This document shows, one piece after another, positions 1-10,550 of a stretch of 41,052 nucleotides of DNA. Every line of letters begins with the position of its first letter. Positions within the stretch are counted from its first letter, which is position 1. Source of the stretch: a virus; the IMG/VR virus record IMGVR_UViG_3300037247_000308, positions 1 through 41,052 of that record. One strand, given 5' to 3'. The notes beneath the pieces are model-generated. The model was not told the DNA's origin. It did not search any database and worked only from the letters and a program-made list of their open reading frames with translations. A program made the translations under genes and the position numbers.

Positions 1-3000
1 GTTTACGATACACTGGAAGGAAGTAGTCCTTATCTTGTTTCTAGCTGGGTAGACGGTTCTACTACCTCAGAAGGAAATGGATATAGAAGTAATCCTTATC
101 CAGCCGGAGAGGAAAGAGAACAGTTCAATAGAATATTTAAGCATTTCACTGACGGTATAGAATGGACGGAAGATGGTATTCCGTCTATGAAAAAAGACTA
201 TGTACATGTAACAGAGGTAGAAGAACAAGCGGCTCAAAAAGCACTTAACACCATCAAAGACAAGCTAGATGAAATGTTTGCGGCGATGCATCAAGGCAAG
301 GCAAGTAAAGACGGCCTTTGGTGGTATGAATACACAGCTACAAAACGTGGTAACTTAATGCAACCAAAAGACATTAACGCCCACGATGACAAGTTCGGAA
401 AGAGTGGAGCGGTGGGTTACACAGAAGCTTTGCTTCCAGATGATATTTTATATTATAAATTAAAAAGCGTAACAAACGATGTTGACGCAAATAAAACATA
501 TTTAAAGGAGAAAGAAGATGTCGGAGAAATTGAACCGGGAGACCTCCTTGACACGGCTGGGCTTGAAGGCGAAGCAACATTGGGAGAAGTGGAGGCCGAA
601 GATGGTGAAGGAGTTGAAACAGGGGCAGGTGTACCACGCCGCCCTGTTAAACGCACAGGAGAAGAGTCTAACAGTCCTAGTGAATTTGGCGAGAGCGGGT
701 CTTCAAGTGCCTTTGGCGATGGAGTTAGTGCTTCCGATGTGGATACTGCTACCGCCGGAGTCGGAGGTAATGAACTTATCGCCGGACAGGATGCCGTTCT
801 TGGAGGGGGAAACTACCGAATTACAGAATCCGATAGAGTCGGTCAGGGTACCATCAACGAAAAGTTTTCCCAAAACATTTCCGCAGTCAGAACGTTAAAG
901 CAGATAGAGGAAGAGGGTAGACATGCAACAAGAGAAGAACAGGCTATCCTTGTTAAATACGTTGGTTGGGGTGGAATGTCAAATGCTTTTGATGAATTTG
1001 CAGATGAAGGCTGGTTGGATAAATTTGAAATACTCAAGCAAACACTTAATGATGAAGAATTTTCAGCCGCTAGAAAATCAACGCTGAGTGCATTTTATAC
1101 AAGCCCTGAGATAGTGGGTAAGATGTATGATGCCTTACAGAAGTTTGGTTTTACAGGCGGGCGTATATTAGAGCCAGCCATTGGAACCGGAAACTTCTTT
1201 GGTATGCTTCCAGAAACATTACAACACTCTCAATTATCCGGTGTTGAAATGGATAGTCTTTCCGCAAGGATAAGCAAGCAGTTATATCAAAAGTCTTCTG
1301 TATTTCATTCACCTTATGAAAAGTCTATACTCCCAAGGAACTTTTACGATATAGCAATATCGAATGTGCCTTTTGAAGATGTAATACCATTCGATAGGGA
1401 TTTCAATAAAAAGAGGTTCAAGCTCCATGATTATTATTTCAATAAGTCATTAGAGGTTGTTAGACCCGGTGGTATTATTGCATTTATTACAAGTGCTGGT
1501 ACCATGGATAAGATAAACACGGAAGCAAGGAAAGAGCTTGCAAAGAAAGCCGATTTCATTGGAGCTATAAGACTCCCTGACACAGCGTTTAAAGATGCAG
1601 GTACTAAGGTAACGGCGGATGTTATTTTCCTCAGACGTAAAGGCGGTACTGGCAAAGAACTTCCATCACAGAAATGGCTTAACACAGTAAGCTATGAACA
1701 AAAGCAACCGGAAAAGACTGAGACATTTGAGATAAACGAATACTTTGCAGAAAATCCCGACATGATGTTAGGACAACTAGCACCAACTGGCAGATGGGAG
1801 GGCGGTCAGAATCTTATGTCAGATGGCAGAAACATAGATGAAGCATTAACAACGGCCATTGATAAACTTCCTTCTGATATATATAAAGAATTAGAAAACG
1901 TAGTAGAGGTAGATATTGCAGACCTCATACCCGACGAAGGTATATTTTCAGACGGCGATTACTTTGAGAAAGGCGGAGAGCTATTTACATATATTGCAGG
2001 CGAAGCGGCTGTTAAATATGAAGAAAAAACTCCACACCAAAAACGAAAAGGCAGGGTGATAAGGGAATATATTAAAGTAAGAGCAGCAAGACGGGCAATG
2101 CTTAAGGCTCAGGCGAAAGAAGAATCAGAGGAAATACAAAAGCCATTAACGGCTAAGTTAAATATAACATACGATGCGTTTGTTAAGAAGTTTGGATTTC
2201 TTAATCAACCAGAAAACTTAAGGGCATTTATTACCGACCCGGAAGCACCTAGAATTCTTGCACTGGAAAACTGGAACGATGAAACCGGAGACGCTACAAA
2301 GTCTGATATATTCTCTAAGAAGTTTATAGAAAACCTTAAACCTATAACGTCAGTAGCAAGGCCGCAAGATGCCATACCACACAGCCTGAACGCATTAGGA
2401 AGGATAGACATACCTTTCATTGCAAATCTATCCGGCAAGACAGAGGTAGAGGTTATTAAAGAGCTTGAAGGCGAGATATGGAATGACCCGGAAACAGGCT
2501 GGGTAACTTCTGACGAATATCTCAGTGGTAATATAAAACAAAAAATTACGTTGGCTGAACAGGCTGGAAAGACAGACCCTATATATACAAAAAATATCAA
2601 GGCTCTTACACCGCTTATCCCAAAAGACCTTCCGCCTTCACAGATCAGGGCTAATCTTGGTGCGCCTTGGATTGAACCACAAGACGTACAATCGTTTATA
2701 AGATTCTTAGTGCCTAATGCTAGAAGTATTCATGTTGACTATGTTCCAGAACTCGGCTTATGGAGGCTTACTTCCAGAAACCGGAGTAGTGAGGCAGAGG
2801 CTAAGAGACAGTATAAAGATGCTAAGGAATCAGTTGCGGCAACTGCTACATGGGGTACCAGTAGAAAAAACTTCTTTGACTTACTTGAAAAATACATTTT
2901 AAACGGTAGCTCACAAGGGTTGACGGTATTTGATAAAGTACCCGGAACTGATAATAAGATACTTAACACAAAGGAAACCGAAGCGGCTCAGGCAAAGTTA

Positions 3001-6000
3001 GAGGCTATTAAGGAAAGATTTTCAAAGTGGTTATGGGAGGATGACGCAAGACTTGAAAAATATGTTCGTAAATACAATGACGTATACAATGCGACAGTAG
3101 AGCGCAAATTTGATGGTAGTCATCTTACTTTTCCCGGCAAGGTACCAAATGATATTATAACTCTAACACCACATCAAAAAAATGCTGTATGGAGAGCTAT
3201 AAGCACGGGCTTTAATACTTACTTTGCACATGAAGTCGGTACAGGTAAAACATTTGCAATGGCCGCAACTATCATGGAAGCTAAAAGACTTGGACTGAAA
3301 AAGAAACCGCTACTTCTTGGTGTTAAAGCTAATGTTGACGCATTAGCGGAAGACTTCGCAAGGCTGTATCCGACCGCAAGAATTCTAAGAATGGATATAA
3401 GCGGTAACGCTTTAAAAAGAAAAATCCAACTTAATAGAATAGCTAATAATGAATGGGATGCGGTTATCATAACCCATGACAGCTTCAAGAATATACAACT
3501 AAGTGCAGAAGGTCAGGCCGAAGCAATGGAAGAAGAAATCGGCAACTTAAGGCTTTCTCTCAGTCTTGCTCAAGAGGCCGGAGCAGCAAGATTTACTGTT
3601 AAAGCAATTGAAAAAAGAATTTCAGCATTAAACGCCGAACTTGAAAAAAGAATCGCCGAACTCGCTGAATCAAAAATTGACCTTGACTTTGAAGAACTCG
3701 GAGTGGATTTAATTGTTGTTGATGAAGCCCATATATTTAAGAACATACCTTATGCCACAAAACTTGATGGTATAGTTGGTGTAAGCGGCGATGGTTCCGG
3801 TAAGGCATTTGACTTACATATGAAAACACGCTGGATAAATGAGAAATACGGCGGCGGTATTATACTTGCAAGCGGTACACCTATTACCAATAGTGTTTCT
3901 GAAATATATAACATAGGAAGGTATCTCAACCCTCAGACATTAAGAGATAAAGGCATACATACCTTTGACGCATGGGCGGCGGCCTTTGGAAATATCACAC
4001 AAACGGCAGAGTTCGCACCGGAAGGCGGCGGATACAGAATGGTCAGGAAGTTTAAGGAGTTCTTTAATATTCCAGAACTCAGGGCTATTGTCCGGGAAGT
4101 CGTTGACGTAATATCTGCTAAAGACCTTAATCTTAAGATACCTGAAATACTTACTGGAAAACCTATACCAGTGGTGATCCCACAAAATCCAATGGTAGAG
4201 GCACTTAGTCAGGAAATGATAATCCGTGCGAAGGCTATTCGTGGTGGAGGAATACAGGAACAGCCAAGACATCCAGATAAAACCGATATAATGTTTTCTA
4301 TTATAAGTGATGGCCGTAACGGTGCTATTGATATGAGATTAGTAGACCCATCTCTACCGGATCATGCAGATACAAAAGCTAATTATGCAGTAAGGAATAT
4401 ATTCCAGTCATGGAAAGCCTCAGAGAATATGAAAGCTACCCAGCTTGTATTTGCTGATAGAGGCGTGCCGGGTAAAGGTAAACATAAAAAGCCATTCGAT
4501 GTCTATAATGACATAAAAAGAAAACTTATTCAAATGGGTATTCCTGAAAAACAAATTGCCTTTCCGAGAGATTATAAAGGTAATAAGTTAAAGAAGAAAA
4601 AATTGTTTAATCAAGTGAACGCCGGAGATGTAAGAATAATTATCGGCTCTACGGCTGACATGGGTATGGGTGTTAATATTCAAGAGCGTGGTATATCTAT
4701 CCATAATCTCGATACTGAATGGACATTTGAAAAACTTGAACAACGCCGAGGCCGCTTTGTAAGACAAGGCAATATATTATATGATAAAGGCTTACCAGTA
4801 TCTATATTCAACTACATGACTGAGGGCACAGTCGATGCCTTTATGTGGGATAAAGTAGCTAATAAGAAGATTACTACCGAAGTAGTATTAACTGGTAATA
4901 CTGAACAACGTGAGGTTGAAGATGTTAGTCAGGAAAGCGTTTCAGCACAAGAGATGATGGCGTTTGCCAGTGGAGACCCAAGGTTCCTGCATAAAATAGA
5001 ACTAGAAGCCGATGTACGTAAACTCAATGCTGTAAGAGGTAACTGGGTAGATGAACAGTACAGGCTTAAGAGAGAACTAGGGGGTATACCGGGAACTATA
5101 CTGGCAATGCAAACAAGTATTAAATCCAAAGGTCTAGCTACTAAGTTCTTCGAAACCATTAACGCTGTTAAGATCGGCGATGTACTTTATGACCTTAAAC
5201 GTCATTCTAAAGAACTTGGCGAAAGAATGGCAGAGGTATTAAGTCCTAAGAATGTTAAAAAGGTTCATAAGAGTGAGAATAAAATCCCTATTGCTACATT
5301 CGGGCAAGCTATTACCGAGGAAGTAGTTACAGAGGAAGAAGTAACTACGGTTAAAACCGTTAAGGGTGAAGAGGTAAAGGCAAAGGAAAAGAAGAAAAAA
5401 GTTAATAAGGTATTACGTTGGCAGGGTAATGATGTGTCTGTTTATGTAAGAAGCCCGTTTATACTTGGAGAAGAACGCCCTACCGGAATCGAAGCTTTAA
5501 AGATCGGCACTAAAACTAAATACGGAGAGTGGGAACTAACTGCTTCCGGTGGACTAGCAAGATTACTGGCTAATACTAAAATTGCTATTGAAAATGAAAT
5601 AAAAAATCAACAAGAAATTATAGACAAAAAGGAAAAAGAACGTGACGACATCAATAAGGAAATCGCCAAGCCATTCGAGCAAGAGGAAGAACACACAGCG
5701 AAGACTGCGGAACTAACGGCACTTACTCAGGAATTAGGTGTAATTCTTCAACAACAACAAGAAGAACAAGGCAAGATAGACCCGGACTTAGAACGGTTTA
5801 AGACTGGTAATGCAGTTGATATAACAGGAGTAAAAGATACACAGCTTGATAAGGCAGATGAACAGCGAGAGGAAGATTTAAAATTGTCGGTTGATGATAA
5901 GAATACTATTGTCAGCAATGAAAAACAATGGTGGAATAAGAACGAGGAATTAGGCAAGGCGATAGTAGACAATGACATGGTTAAGAAGGCCAGCCTTGAA

Positions 6001-9000
6001 GCTGATTTAGAAAAGATCAATAAAAGGCTTTCTATATCCAAGAAAGTCAAGAGAGGCGAAGTAATCGGAGAGCACTCAGTCAGTGGAATAGTCGGAGAGG
6101 TATATAATGATTTATTCACCGAAGCCGAAAATATATTAGGCATGGGGAAGGTATCAATAGAATTAGTACCAAGGGCTGAGATAGCCGCCCTACCGGGGAT
6201 AGAAAAGATTGCAAAGGAAAAAGGGGTAGATATAGCTCTGTACAGAGAAAAGGCAAATATTAAAGGTGCCTATCAAGGGATTACGGTTAATGGTGTTGCT
6301 ACCAGAGGTATTATTAAGTTGGCAAGTGATGGCGTAACAAGCCTTGAAGGCATGGAAGGAACAGTAAGACATGAAATCTTCCATGGTGTTTTTAGAAGAC
6401 TACTCAATACTAAAGATAAAAATATAATTCTTAGGAAATATGGCAATGAAGAAAAAGCGGCAGATGCGTTTGCTGATTATATAGAATCAAAAGGCAAATT
6501 ATTACCTGTATCTATCAAAGGGATATTCGGAAGATTACAAGAGTTCTTCCAAAGACTTAATAATCTATTACAAGGTTATGGTTTTAAATCTGGCGGGGAT
6601 ATATTCGCAAAAGCCGCCGGAGGTAAACTCATAGATCAGGCCAGACACACCAAAGATAATATTGCTTTTTCAATAGAGGAAGGCGTTGCAGAGGAAGACC
6701 TTATCAGTGAAAATGACAGAGCACGTCAAAGGCTTAACTCTTTAATAAAGAAGTCTTCTATTGTAAACAGACAGGCAGAACAAGGCTTAACACACGTAGT
6801 AACTCAAAACCCTGCCAATGTTATGTTGAATAAAGATCGCAATGCCTTGGTAAAAGAAATATATTCCGGTGTTAGAAACACAGATATTAAATGGCATGAA
6901 CGCATGTTCGGCCTTCCTTGGTTCCTTGCTAAGAAATTCAAGGAATGGGATACCGCCCTTGGTATTGAACTTAAAAGAGAGGAAGACCGTAGTCTTTTAA
7001 TAAATGAATTCAATAAGAAGCAAGGTAAGATAGAGAAAGGAGAAAAAGATCACCATGAAATTATGGCTCTTAAAGCCAATGACGAAGATGGAGTGTTGTT
7101 GGCTGTTTACGAAGGTGATGCAAGAGGCGAGCAATTCAGCGATGAAACATTACGTAAAGGACTCCGGCTTGAAATGTTGGGGCAATTGGATAAAAAACAT
7201 AGTAATAAAGTGGTCAGGCTTAATGATAAACAGATAGCGGCTTATAAAGCCTTCCAGACCTCTACGGGCAAGATGAAAGAACGTGTATTAGAAGCAATAG
7301 ATAAGCTTACATATCTTCCATATTCACATGAACCTTGGGTTGAAAAACTTAAAGCTACTGTTAAACGCCATGAAATGCACCGTGCTAGACAAAAAAAAGT
7401 TGAAACCGAACAAGGCAAGAGGACAGATTATTCAGAATTAAGCGAGAAGGAAATCCCTGAACGTATGAAGGCAGAAGATAAACAAAAATTTGTTGATGCC
7501 TTCAATAAAATACTTCCTAAACAAATAAAGATATCTACTCTCCGCCGTACAATGGGAGAGGTAGTCGGATATGCTCCAAGAGTAAGACAAGGTAAGTATG
7601 TAGTAACTACTTATGATAGAGATGGAAATACTTTATGGAGTGAGAGAAGCGAAAAAGAGAAAGATACAAAGGGGTTTATAGATTCTCAGATTAACCGTCA
7701 ACAAGCTCTTGGGTTTAAATACGGTGAAGAATTTACAGTACGTAAAGAGATCAGGGATAAATCTTCTGAATTTATATTCGATCAAATTCAAGCAGCATCC
7801 GTGGAACGGTTTATAAATAAAGCACTTAATCAGGCTAAGACAAAAGAAAAAATCAGTGAGGCCGATATAAACGCTGTTACAGAGGAAATGATTATCGCAC
7901 TTACAAATGAATTTAAAGGGCGTGGGTTTGCTTCGAGAATGATGAAGCGGGCTAAAGGGTTCCCTATCGGTGGATATGATATAAGTAATATAAAAAGAAG
8001 GTTTGCTGAGTATATAAGTGGAGCCAGTGGATATATTACAAAACAGGTTGCGGCTTTTGAATATGCGAGTTTATTGTCCAGTATTGATATCAACGCCAAG
8101 CCAGACCTGTATGAAGATATTGCTAAATATAGCGGTGATTTACTACGTAACACCACAAGACTTGACAGGATAAGCGGTAGAGTGCGAACTGCCGCATTTG
8201 TCTGGTATCTTGCAGGGCAGTTAAAAAGCCCGGTTGTAAACTTTACTCAAAACTGGATACTCGGCATACCTCTCTTAGAAAAGGCCATGGGTAGACCAGC
8301 AAAAGGTCTTTACCACAAGGCTATGTTCGATGTAGCTAGAAGGAAATACACAGATAAAGAGAGAAAGTTTATAAATGAGATGGCTGATAGAGGAATTACC
8401 GGAGATCAGCTTACAAAGGAAATTACCGGACAAACACAGGCGGAGGCTGGTAAGCATCTTTCAAGTGTTATTACTATACTTGCAACACCATTCAGTTTAT
8501 CTGAAATATATAATAGAAAAGTAAGTGGTCTGGCAAGATTTAGAGCCGCAATAGCCGCCGGAGACAATTACCAAGATGCTTTTGATAAATCAAGGAAATT
8601 TATCTTTGACGTTCATTTCCTCTACGGGAAACTTAACGCTCCAAGTGGGGCAAGAGGCGGTACTCCCGGAGCGGCTATACTCAGAACATCATTGACGTTT
8701 AGAAATTATACATTTAATTTCTTACACGCTATGAAAAATATGTTAAGTGAGAGGGATTTCGCAACTGTCGCAAAATCTATGACGTATATGGCGTTACTTG
8801 GTGGTGTGAGTGCCCTGCCGTTCCTTGATGGGTTCCTTGACATGCTGGAACGTATCACTGGGATTTCATGGAGGAAAAATGTCAAAGAAGAACTTGAAAA
8901 TGTTGGTGGCGAAGTACTAGCCAATGTAGGAATACAGGGCTTACCTGCTCTTGTGGGAGTTGATATCGGCGGAAGTCTTAGAATACACTTCCCGGATATT

Positions 9001-9537
9001 ACAAACCCCGGCAAGCTAATAGAAGAATCTGTCTTCGGTGTGTATGAAGGACTAGCAATGAAAGCTGTTAATTCAATTAAGGCCGCAAGTACTGGACAAA
9101 TTACCAGAGCCTTTGAAATAGCATCTCCGACATTCATTGAGAGACCGCTTAAAGCTCTCAGACAAATGGATGATGGCTTGACCACTGTAAGGGGTAAGGT
9201 TATTAAAGACCCTACTGGGAAGCCTATAATGCCAACTACGGCAGAGAATATAGCCACTGGATTAGGCTTCCGTCCCTCAAGGCTTGCGAGGATGTCAGAT
9301 CATTACAGACAGTTTGGAAATATAAGGAAATTCTACTCTGATTGGAGATCAAATATCTATACAGAATTTAGACTTGCAAAGACTTTTGATGAAAGACAGA
9401 AAGTTATACAGGAAGTCATGGAATATAACAGAAAAGCCGGAGAGCAAAGCGGAGCGGTTATTTTAATACAATCAAAACAACTCAGACAGGCTTTAAAACA
9501 AAGGCAAGATAAAAGATTTGCCGCTTTTAGTCAATAA
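1..9537 (+). CDS. Giant polyvalent protein: methylase-like + SNF2 helicase + metallopeptidase-like (5' partial)
   Basis: The frame is open from base 1 and the first in-window ATG (187) has no Shine-Dalgarno site, so the true start lies left of the window; at least 3178 codons are present. Counting residues from that ATG: an N6-methylase-like Rossmann fold around 325-395 with SAM loop EPAIGTGNFFG and SNVPF where active enzymes have NPPY/F; an SF2/SNF2 helicase around 1015-1530 (HEVGTGKT, VVDEAH, SGTPITNS, QRRGRFVRQGN); charged coiled coil around 1795-1860; a zinc-metallopeptidase-like HEIFH near 2062; and a C-terminal third with hydrophobic stretches near 2673 and 2865. This order is known from polyvalent proteins of phages and conjugative elements such as P1 DarB, which are packaged and enter the cell with the DNA. 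Virion location and a DNA-protection role are inferred. The altered methylase motif suggests weak or no methylation, although NVPF-type motifs occur in relatives. Confidence 0.9.
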   Translation, partial: VYDTLEGSSPYLVSSWVDGSTTSEGNGYRSNPYPAGEEREQFNRIFKHFTDGIEWTEDGIPSMKKDYVHVTEVEEQAAQKALNTIKDKLDEMFAAMHQGKASKDGLWWYEYTATKRGNLMQPKDINAHDDKFGKSGAVGYTEALLPDDILYYKLKSVTNDVDANKTYLKEKEDVGEIEPGDLLDTAGLEGEATLGEVEAEDGEGVETGAGVPRRPVKRTGEESNSPSEFGESGSSSAFGDGVSASDVDTATAGVGGNELIAGQDAVLGGGNYRITESDRVGQGTINEKFSQNISAVRTLKQIEEEGRHATREEQAILVKYVGWGGMSNAFDEFADEGWLDKFEILKQTLNDEEFSAARKSTLSAFYTSPEIVGKMYDALQKFGFTGGRILEPAIGTGNFFGMLPETLQHSQLSGVEMDSLSARISKQLYQKSSVFHSPYEKSILPRNFYDIAISNVPFEDVIPFDRDFNKKRFKLHDYYFNKSLEVVRPGGIIAFITSAGTMDKINTEARKELAKKADFIGAIRLPDTAFKDAGTKVTADVIFLRRKGGTGKELPSQKWLNTVSYEQKQPEKTETFEINEYFAENPDMMLGQLAPTGRWEGGQNLMSDGRNIDEALTTAIDKLPSDIYKELENVVEVDIADLIPDEGIFSDGDYFEKGGELFTYIAGEAAVKYEEKTPHQKRKGRVIREYIKVRAARRAMLKAQAKEESEEIQKPLTAKLNITYDAFVKKFGFLNQPENLRAFITDPEAPRILALENWNDETGDATKSDIFSKKFIENLKPITSVARPQDAIPHSLNALGRIDIPFIANLSGKTEVEVIKELEGEIWNDPETGWVTSDEYLSGNIKQKITLAEQAGKTDPIYTKNIKALTPLIPKDLPPSQIRANLGAPWIEPQDVQSFIRFLVPNARSIHVDYVPELGLWRLTSRNRSSEAEAKRQYKDAKESVAATATWGTSRKNFFDLLEKYILNGSSQGLTVFDKVPGTDNKILNTKETEAAQAKLEAIKERFSKWLWEDDARLEKYVRKYNDVYNATVERKFDGSHLTFPGKVPNDIITLTPHQKNAVWRAISTGFNTYFAHEVGTGKTFAMAATIMEAKRLGLKKKPLLLGVKANVDALAEDFARLYPTARILRMDISGNALKRKIQLNRIANNEWDAVIITHDSFKNIQLSAEGQAEAMEEEIGNLRLSLSLAQEAGAARFTVKAIEKRISALNAELEKRIAELAESKIDLDFEELGVDLIVVDEAHIFKNIPYATKLDGIVGVSGDGSGKAFDLHMKTRWINEKYGGGIILASGTPITNSVSEIYNIGRYLNPQTLRDKGIHTFDAWAAAFGNITQTAEFAPEGGGYRMVRKFKEFFNIPELRAIVREVVDVISAKDLNLKIPEILTGKPIPVVIPQNPMVEALSQEMIIRAKAIRGGGIQEQPRHPDKTDIMFSIISDGRNGAIDMRLVDPSLPDHADTKANYAVRNIFQSWKASENMKATQLVFADRGVPGKGKHKKPFDVYNDIKRKLIQMGIPEKQIAFPRDYKGNKLKKKKLFNQVNAGDVRIIIGSTADMGMGVNIQERGISIHNLDTEWTFEKLEQRRGRFVRQGNILYDKGLPVSIFNYMTEGTVDAFMWDKVANKKITTEVVLTGNTEQREVEDVSQESVSAQEMMAFASGDPRFLHKIELEADVRKLNAVRGNWVDEQYRLKRELGGIPGTILAMQTSIKSKGLATKFFETINAVKIGDVLYDLKRHSKELGERMAEVLSPKNVKKVHKSENKIPIATFGQAITEEVVTEEEVTTVKTVKGEEVKAKEKKKKVNKVLRWQGNDVSVYVRSPFILGEERPTGIEALKIGTKTKYGEWELTASGGLARLLANTKIAIENEIKNQQEIIDKKEKERDDINKEIAKPFEQEEEHTAKTAELTALTQELGVILQQQQEEQGKIDPDLERFKTGNAVDITGVKDTQLDKADEQREEDLKLSVDDKNTIVSNEKQWWNKNEELGKAIVDNDMVKKASLEADLEKINKRLSISKKVKRGEVIGEHSVSGIVGEVYNDLFTEAENILGMGKVSIELVPRAEIAALPGIEKIAKEKGVDIALYREKANIKGAYQGITVNGVATRGIIKLASDGVTSLEGMEGTVRHEIFHGVFRRLLNTKDKNIILRKYGNEEKAADAFADYIESKGKLLPVSIKGIFGRLQEFFQRLNNLLQGYGFKSGGDIFAKAAGGKLIDQARHTKDNIAFSIEEGVAEEDLISENDRARQRLNSLIKKSSIVNRQAEQGLTHVVTQNPANVMLNKDRNALVKEIYSGVRNTDIKWHERMFGLPWFLAKKFKEWDTALGIELKREEDRSLLINEFNKKQGKIEKGEKDHHEIMALKANDEDGVLLAVYEGDARGEQFSDETLRKGLRLEMLGQLDKKHSNKVVRLNDKQIAAYKAFQTSTGKMKERVLEAIDKLTYLPYSHEPWVEKLKATVKRHEMHRARQKKVETEQGKRTDYSELSEKEIPERMKAEDKQKFVDAFNKILPKQIKISTLRRTMGEVVGYAPRVRQGKYVVTTYDRDGNTLWSERSEKEKDTKGFIDSQINRQQALGFKYGEEFTVRKEIRDKSSEFIFDQIQAASVERFINKALNQAKTKEKISEADINAVTEEMIIALTNEFKGRGFASRMMKRAKGFPIGGYDISNIKRRFAEYISGASGYITKQVAAFEYASLLSSIDINAKPDLYEDIAKYSGDLLRNTTRLDRISGRVRTAAFVWYLAGQLKSPVVNFTQNWILGIPLLEKAMGRPAKGLYHKAMFDVARRKYTDKERKFINEMADRGITGDQLTKEITGQTQAEAGKHLSSVITILATPFSLSEIYNRKVSGLARFRAAIAAGDNYQDAFDKSRKFIFDVHFLYGKLNAPSGARGGTPGAAILRTSLTFRNYTFNFLHAMKNMLSERDFATVAKSMTYMALLGGVSALPFLDGFLDMLERITGISWRKNVKEELENVGGEVLANVGIQGLPALVGVDIGGSLRIHFPDITNPGKLIEESVFGVYEGLAMKAVNSIKAASTGQITRAFEIASPTFIERPLKALRQMDDGLTTVRGKVIKDPTGKPIMPTTAENIATGLGFRPSRLARMSDHYRQFGNIRKFYSDWRSNIYTEFRLAKTFDERQKVIQEVMEYNRKAGEQSGAVILIQSKQLRQALKQRQDKRFAAFSQ

Positions 9538-9545
9538 GGAGATAT

Positions 9546-9743
9546 ATGTCAACTTTAGATTTAAAGAATTTACGCAATCACCATCTCGATAAAGCAGAGA
9601 AGGCTATGAACCAAGCAAGAGGTTTGGGTTTAGGAAGTCAGTATTTTGCGACAATATGTGACTTGTCCGCAGCGAAACATATGAAAGAAGCTAAAAAAAT
9701 AGATAATTTATTACAAAAGGAGATATATAATGCCAACTTATGA
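9546..9743 (+). CDS. Small hypothetical protein, 65 aa
   Basis: Starts 8 nt after the giant gene with a strong AAGGAG site, so it is co-transcribed and probably translated with it. The protein is basic and helical (about 10 Lys/Arg, no Cys, no membrane segment), rich in Ala and Leu, and reads like a short helix-loop-helix. No family is recognised. Its end overlaps the next gene by 14 nt, which argues that both are real and coupled. Confidence 0.75.
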   Translation: MSTLDLKNLRNHHLDKAEKAMNQARGLGLGSQYFATICDLSAAKHMKEAKKIDNLLQKEIYNANL

Positions 9744-10014
9744 TTATGAATGTAAGGAGTGTGGTCATACATTTGAAGAATTCCAGTCTATAGTGAAAGC
9801 TAAGCTAAAGAAGTGCCCTGTATGTGGTAAGAATAAACTTGAAAGACTTATAGGAAGCGGTGGAGGTATTATTTTTAAAGGCGGAGGGTTTTATATAACA
9901 GAACATAGAAGCAGGCAGTACATAGCAGATAAGCAATACGATAACAGACAGGCAAAGAAGGCTGAGACCCTTAGTAAGAGGAAACCAAAACCGGAAAATG
10001 TAACTAATAGCTAA
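9730..10014 (+). CDS. FmdB-type zinc-ribbon protein, 94 aa
   Basis: The N-terminus MPTYDYECKECGHTFE with a second pair CPVCG around residue 34 is the signature of the FmdB/CxxC_CxxC_SSSS zinc-ribbon family. Aromatic-rich start, two CxxC knuckles about 20 residues apart, then Gly-rich GSGGG and a basic tail. Members bind one zinc ion and are loosely described as regulators; the molecular role is not established. In phages such proteins often sit near structural genes, and here it follows the giant gene with an AAGGAG site. It is the last gene of the rightward unit: the next gene converges on it only 4 nt away, with no clear terminator between. Confidence 0.85.
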   Translation: MPTYDYECKECGHTFEEFQSIVKAKLKKCPVCGKNKLERLIGSGGGIIFKGGGFYITEHRSRQYIADKQYDNRQAKKAETLSKRKPKPENVTNS

Positions 10015-10018
10015 ATAA

Positions 10019-10222
10019 TTAATTCGTATAGTCTATTGCTTCTTGTCTTAAACCTTCTCTTAACCACTTTTTACAGGTTTCACATATATGTGTACCGTCA
10101 GTTGCCATGGCTTCATCAAATTTAAATTCAGTATTATTAGGTTCAAAGCGTAGACCAGTTAATTCACAAGGCAGTTTTACTCTCCGACAAATATTACAGG
10201 TGTAAATTTTTTCCATTCCCAT
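10019..10222 (-). CDS. Small zinc-binding protein, 67 aa
   Basis: Leftward gene. The ATG at 10222 overlaps the TAA of the upstream gene by one base (TAATG), the best start because a longer frame reaching 10279 has no Shine-Dalgarno site. Two CxxC pairs (CNIC near residue 9 and CETC near 49) frame an acidic middle, a zinc-ribbon or treble-clef pattern. No family is recognised. Translationally coupled to the 96-aa zinc protein upstream; the two form a dedicated leftward operon of Cys-rich proteins. Confidence 0.75.
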   Translation of the reverse strand: MGMEKIYTCNICRRVKLPCELTGLRFEPNNTEFKFDEAMATDGTHICETCKKWLREGLRQEAIDYTN

Positions 10223-10512
10223 TAATGATGTTCTCCCATTTTTAAATAATTTTCGCATTGAATACAGAATAACCCCCAAACACTACGGTGTGTTTTATCT
10301 CTCGCAAGGCAAAATCTATGGTCTATAAAGTCTTTACCCTCTAACTTCTTACCACATCTACAACATTTCTTTTCCTCTATTCTCTTAGTTTCCCTATTAA
10401 CTATCCAGCATCTCCGGCAAATGAAGTCTTGTTTTATTGGATCAAGGATATATCTGGTATCGTATTTCTCAAGTTCTCTACCACACTGGCATTTTTTAAA
10501 AATGTCTGTCAT
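10222..10512 (-). CDS. Triple zinc-knuckle protein, 96 aa
   Basis: Begins MTDIFKKCQCGREL; Cys clusters CQC, CRRC, CCRCG and CIQC are spaced for two zinc ribbons. Basic, no membrane segment. First gene of a two-gene leftward operon, read from the promoter at 10692-10665 through a structured leader of about 145 nt. Role unknown; zinc ribbons of this size in phages commonly bind nucleic acid or host RNA polymerase, but nothing here proves that. Confidence 0.75.
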   Translation of the reverse strand: MTDIFKKCQCGRELEKYDTRYILDPIKQDFICRRCWIVNRETKRIEEKKCCRCGKKLEGKDFIDHRFCLARDKTHRSVWGLFCIQCENYLKMGEHH

Positions 10513-10550
10513 TTTGATATGTTATTAGTTATTGTTACATGATATTGTCA

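Noticed and set aside
8706-9257. 183-codon leftward frame inside the giant gene
   Set aside because: Antisense shadow of a conserved coding region with no ribosome binding site or promoter.
187-9537. ATG 187 as the start of the giant gene
   Set aside because: The frame is open through base 1 with coding-like sequence and there is no ribosome binding site before 187.
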